A stretch of 64,000 nt of DNA from Nocardiopsis sp. NRRL B-16309. GTDB lineage: Bacteria; Actinomycetota; Actinomycetes; Streptosporangiales; Streptosporangiaceae. Position 1 is the stretch's first letter. The number at the start of each line of letters is the position of its first letter. The notes beneath the pieces were generated by a model. The model did not search any database. It saw only the letters and a program-made list of their open reading frames with translations, and was not told the origin of the DNA. A program made the position numbers and the translations under genes. The DNA lies in contig NZ_LGEC01000084.1 in NCBI RefSeq assembly GCF_001279585.1, positions 1 to 64,000 of the forward strand, written 5' to 3'. Of this stretch, positions 63,462 to 64,000 are shown piece by piece.

Positions 63462-64000
63462 ATGCAGCCTTCGGACTTTTCACCGAACAGTGCCGTTGAC
63501 CTCGGCGCGCGCAAGGCGGCCATGGAACGCGAGGCCAAACAGCGCGCGGCGGAGTCGGCGGGTCGAACCAACCCCTACGCCGTCAACGTCGACGAGTCCA
63601 ACTTCCAGGCCGAGGTGCTGGAACGGTCCATGTCCGTTCCGGTCGTGCTGGCCGTCCTGGCGGGCTGGTCCGAGCAGTCCCAGCAGGTCGAGAAAGCGCT
63701 GGACAACATCTCGGTGCGCTCGGGCGGGAACTGGTTCCTGGCCAAGCTCGACAGCGAGGCCAGCCCCCAGCTCATGCAGGCCCTGCGGGTGCCCTCGACG
63801 CCGATGATCATCGTCGCCGTCCAGGGCCAGATCATGCCGGGCCCGGCCGGTCCCGCCACCGAGGACCAGCTGCGCGACTGGCTGGGGCAGGTCTTCGGGG
63901 CGCTGGCCGAGCAGGGCATGCTGCCCCCCGGCCACCCCGGCACCGTCGAGGGCGAGCCGGGCGCCGAGGCGGAGCAGCCGGGCGAGCAGGGCGCGCAGCC
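63462..64000 (+). CDS. YbbN/CnoX-type thioredoxin-like protein, cut by window end
   Basis: At least 179 residues, open to the window edge. After a charged N-terminus comes a thioredoxin fold (about 40-150) with the cis-Pro region Val-Pro-Ser-Thr-Pro-Met-Ile-Ile-Val. The active-site Cys-X-X-Cys is replaced: Gly-Trp-Ser-Glu-Gln-Ser-Gln-Gln. It therefore cannot act as a thiol oxidoreductase. A Glu/Gly/Pro-rich linker begins near 160, where actinobacterial YbbN-like proteins lead into TPR repeats; those would lie beyond the window. AGGA lies 8 bases before the ATG. It likely acts as a co-chaperone. Confidence 0.85.
   Translation, partial: MQPSDFSPNSAVDLGARKAAMEREAKQRAAESAGRTNPYAVNVDESNFQAEVLERSMSVPVVLAVLAGWSEQSQQVEKALDNISVRSGGNWFLAKLDSEASPQLMQALRVPSTPMIIVAVQGQIMPGPAGPATEDQLRDWLGQVFGALAEQGMLPPGHPGTVEGEPGAEAEQPGEQGAQ

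Overview
The window is 64 kb of very GC-rich actinobacterial chromosome. Third codon positions are almost always G or C, GTG starts are frequent, and neighbouring genes often overlap as ATGA or GTGA. The order lysA-hom-thrC-thrB-rho-rpmE-prfA-prmC-sua5-wecA-atp operon, followed by nucS, a Scy/FilP-like filament gene, methylmalonyl-CoA epimerase, thiolase, meaB, MarR and icmA, is the order I know from Streptomyces and relatives. Gene style and the repeat-rich gaps suggest a Nocardiopsis-like member of the Streptosporangiales. The taxon is an inference.

Layout. 1-6.9 kb: the end of a STAS-domain gene, an aldo/keto reductase, a Deinococcus-type RNA ligase, a leftward four-gene coupled operon (lipoprotein, divergent NRAMP-fold transporter, two PRC-barrel proteins) and a berberine-bridge-type flavoprotein. 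6.9-14.5 kb: a carbohydrate module with a DUF2264 protein and a 2-hydroxyacid dehydrogenase leftward, and an ABC sugar importer plus LacI regulator rightward. A promoter with a LacI-type operator lies between the two arms. 14.5-15.1 kb: a repeat-filled gap ending in tRNA-Arg(CCG). 15.3-29.2 kb: a single-domain response regulator, an ArgS-like protein without catalytic domain, the aspartate-family amino acid genes, then termination and translation genes and a MraY/WecA-type transferase. 29.2-37.3 kb: the complete F1Fo ATP synthase operon. 37.3-38.9 kb: a DUF2550 protein, a thiamine-binding-family protein and a cobalamin adenosyltransferase. 38.9-39.9 kb: a second repeat-filled gap. 39.9-50.4 kb: an exported M28 peptidase, a DUF1707 protein, NucS, 3-hydroxyacyl-CoA dehydrogenase, small enzymes, a coiled-coil filament protein and acyl-CoA genes. 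50.7-55.8 kb: a chitinase, a MarR regulator and isobutyryl-CoA mutase. 55.9-61.6 kb: a MacAB-like export operon with a divergent two-component system. 61.9-64 kb: a WGR/beta-propeller protein and the start of a YbbN-type thioredoxin-like gene.

How the genes fit together. The adenosyltransferase, epimerase, MeaB and IcmA all belong to adenosylcobalamin-dependent short-chain acyl-CoA metabolism, with the thiolase and hydroxyacyl-CoA dehydrogenase nearby. The housekeeping block couples lysine/threonine synthesis to Rho, L31, RF1 with its methylase, and ATP synthase.

Most interesting non-genic observations. (1) A family of 71-75-nt elements occurs four times; the terminal arms differ in sequence between copies but stay complementary, and two copies share a nearly identical core. 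(2) Degenerate arrays of a roughly 40-bp unit follow these elements in two gaps. (3) A 116-bp, internally deleted second copy of the icmA 3' end directly flanks the export/two-component block. (4) A near-perfect palindrome overlaps the icmA -10 box. (5) A sigma-R-like promoter precedes rpmE. (6) A cluster of probable leaderless genes lies around 42-45 kb. (7) The NRAMP-like protein lacks both canonical metal-site motifs.
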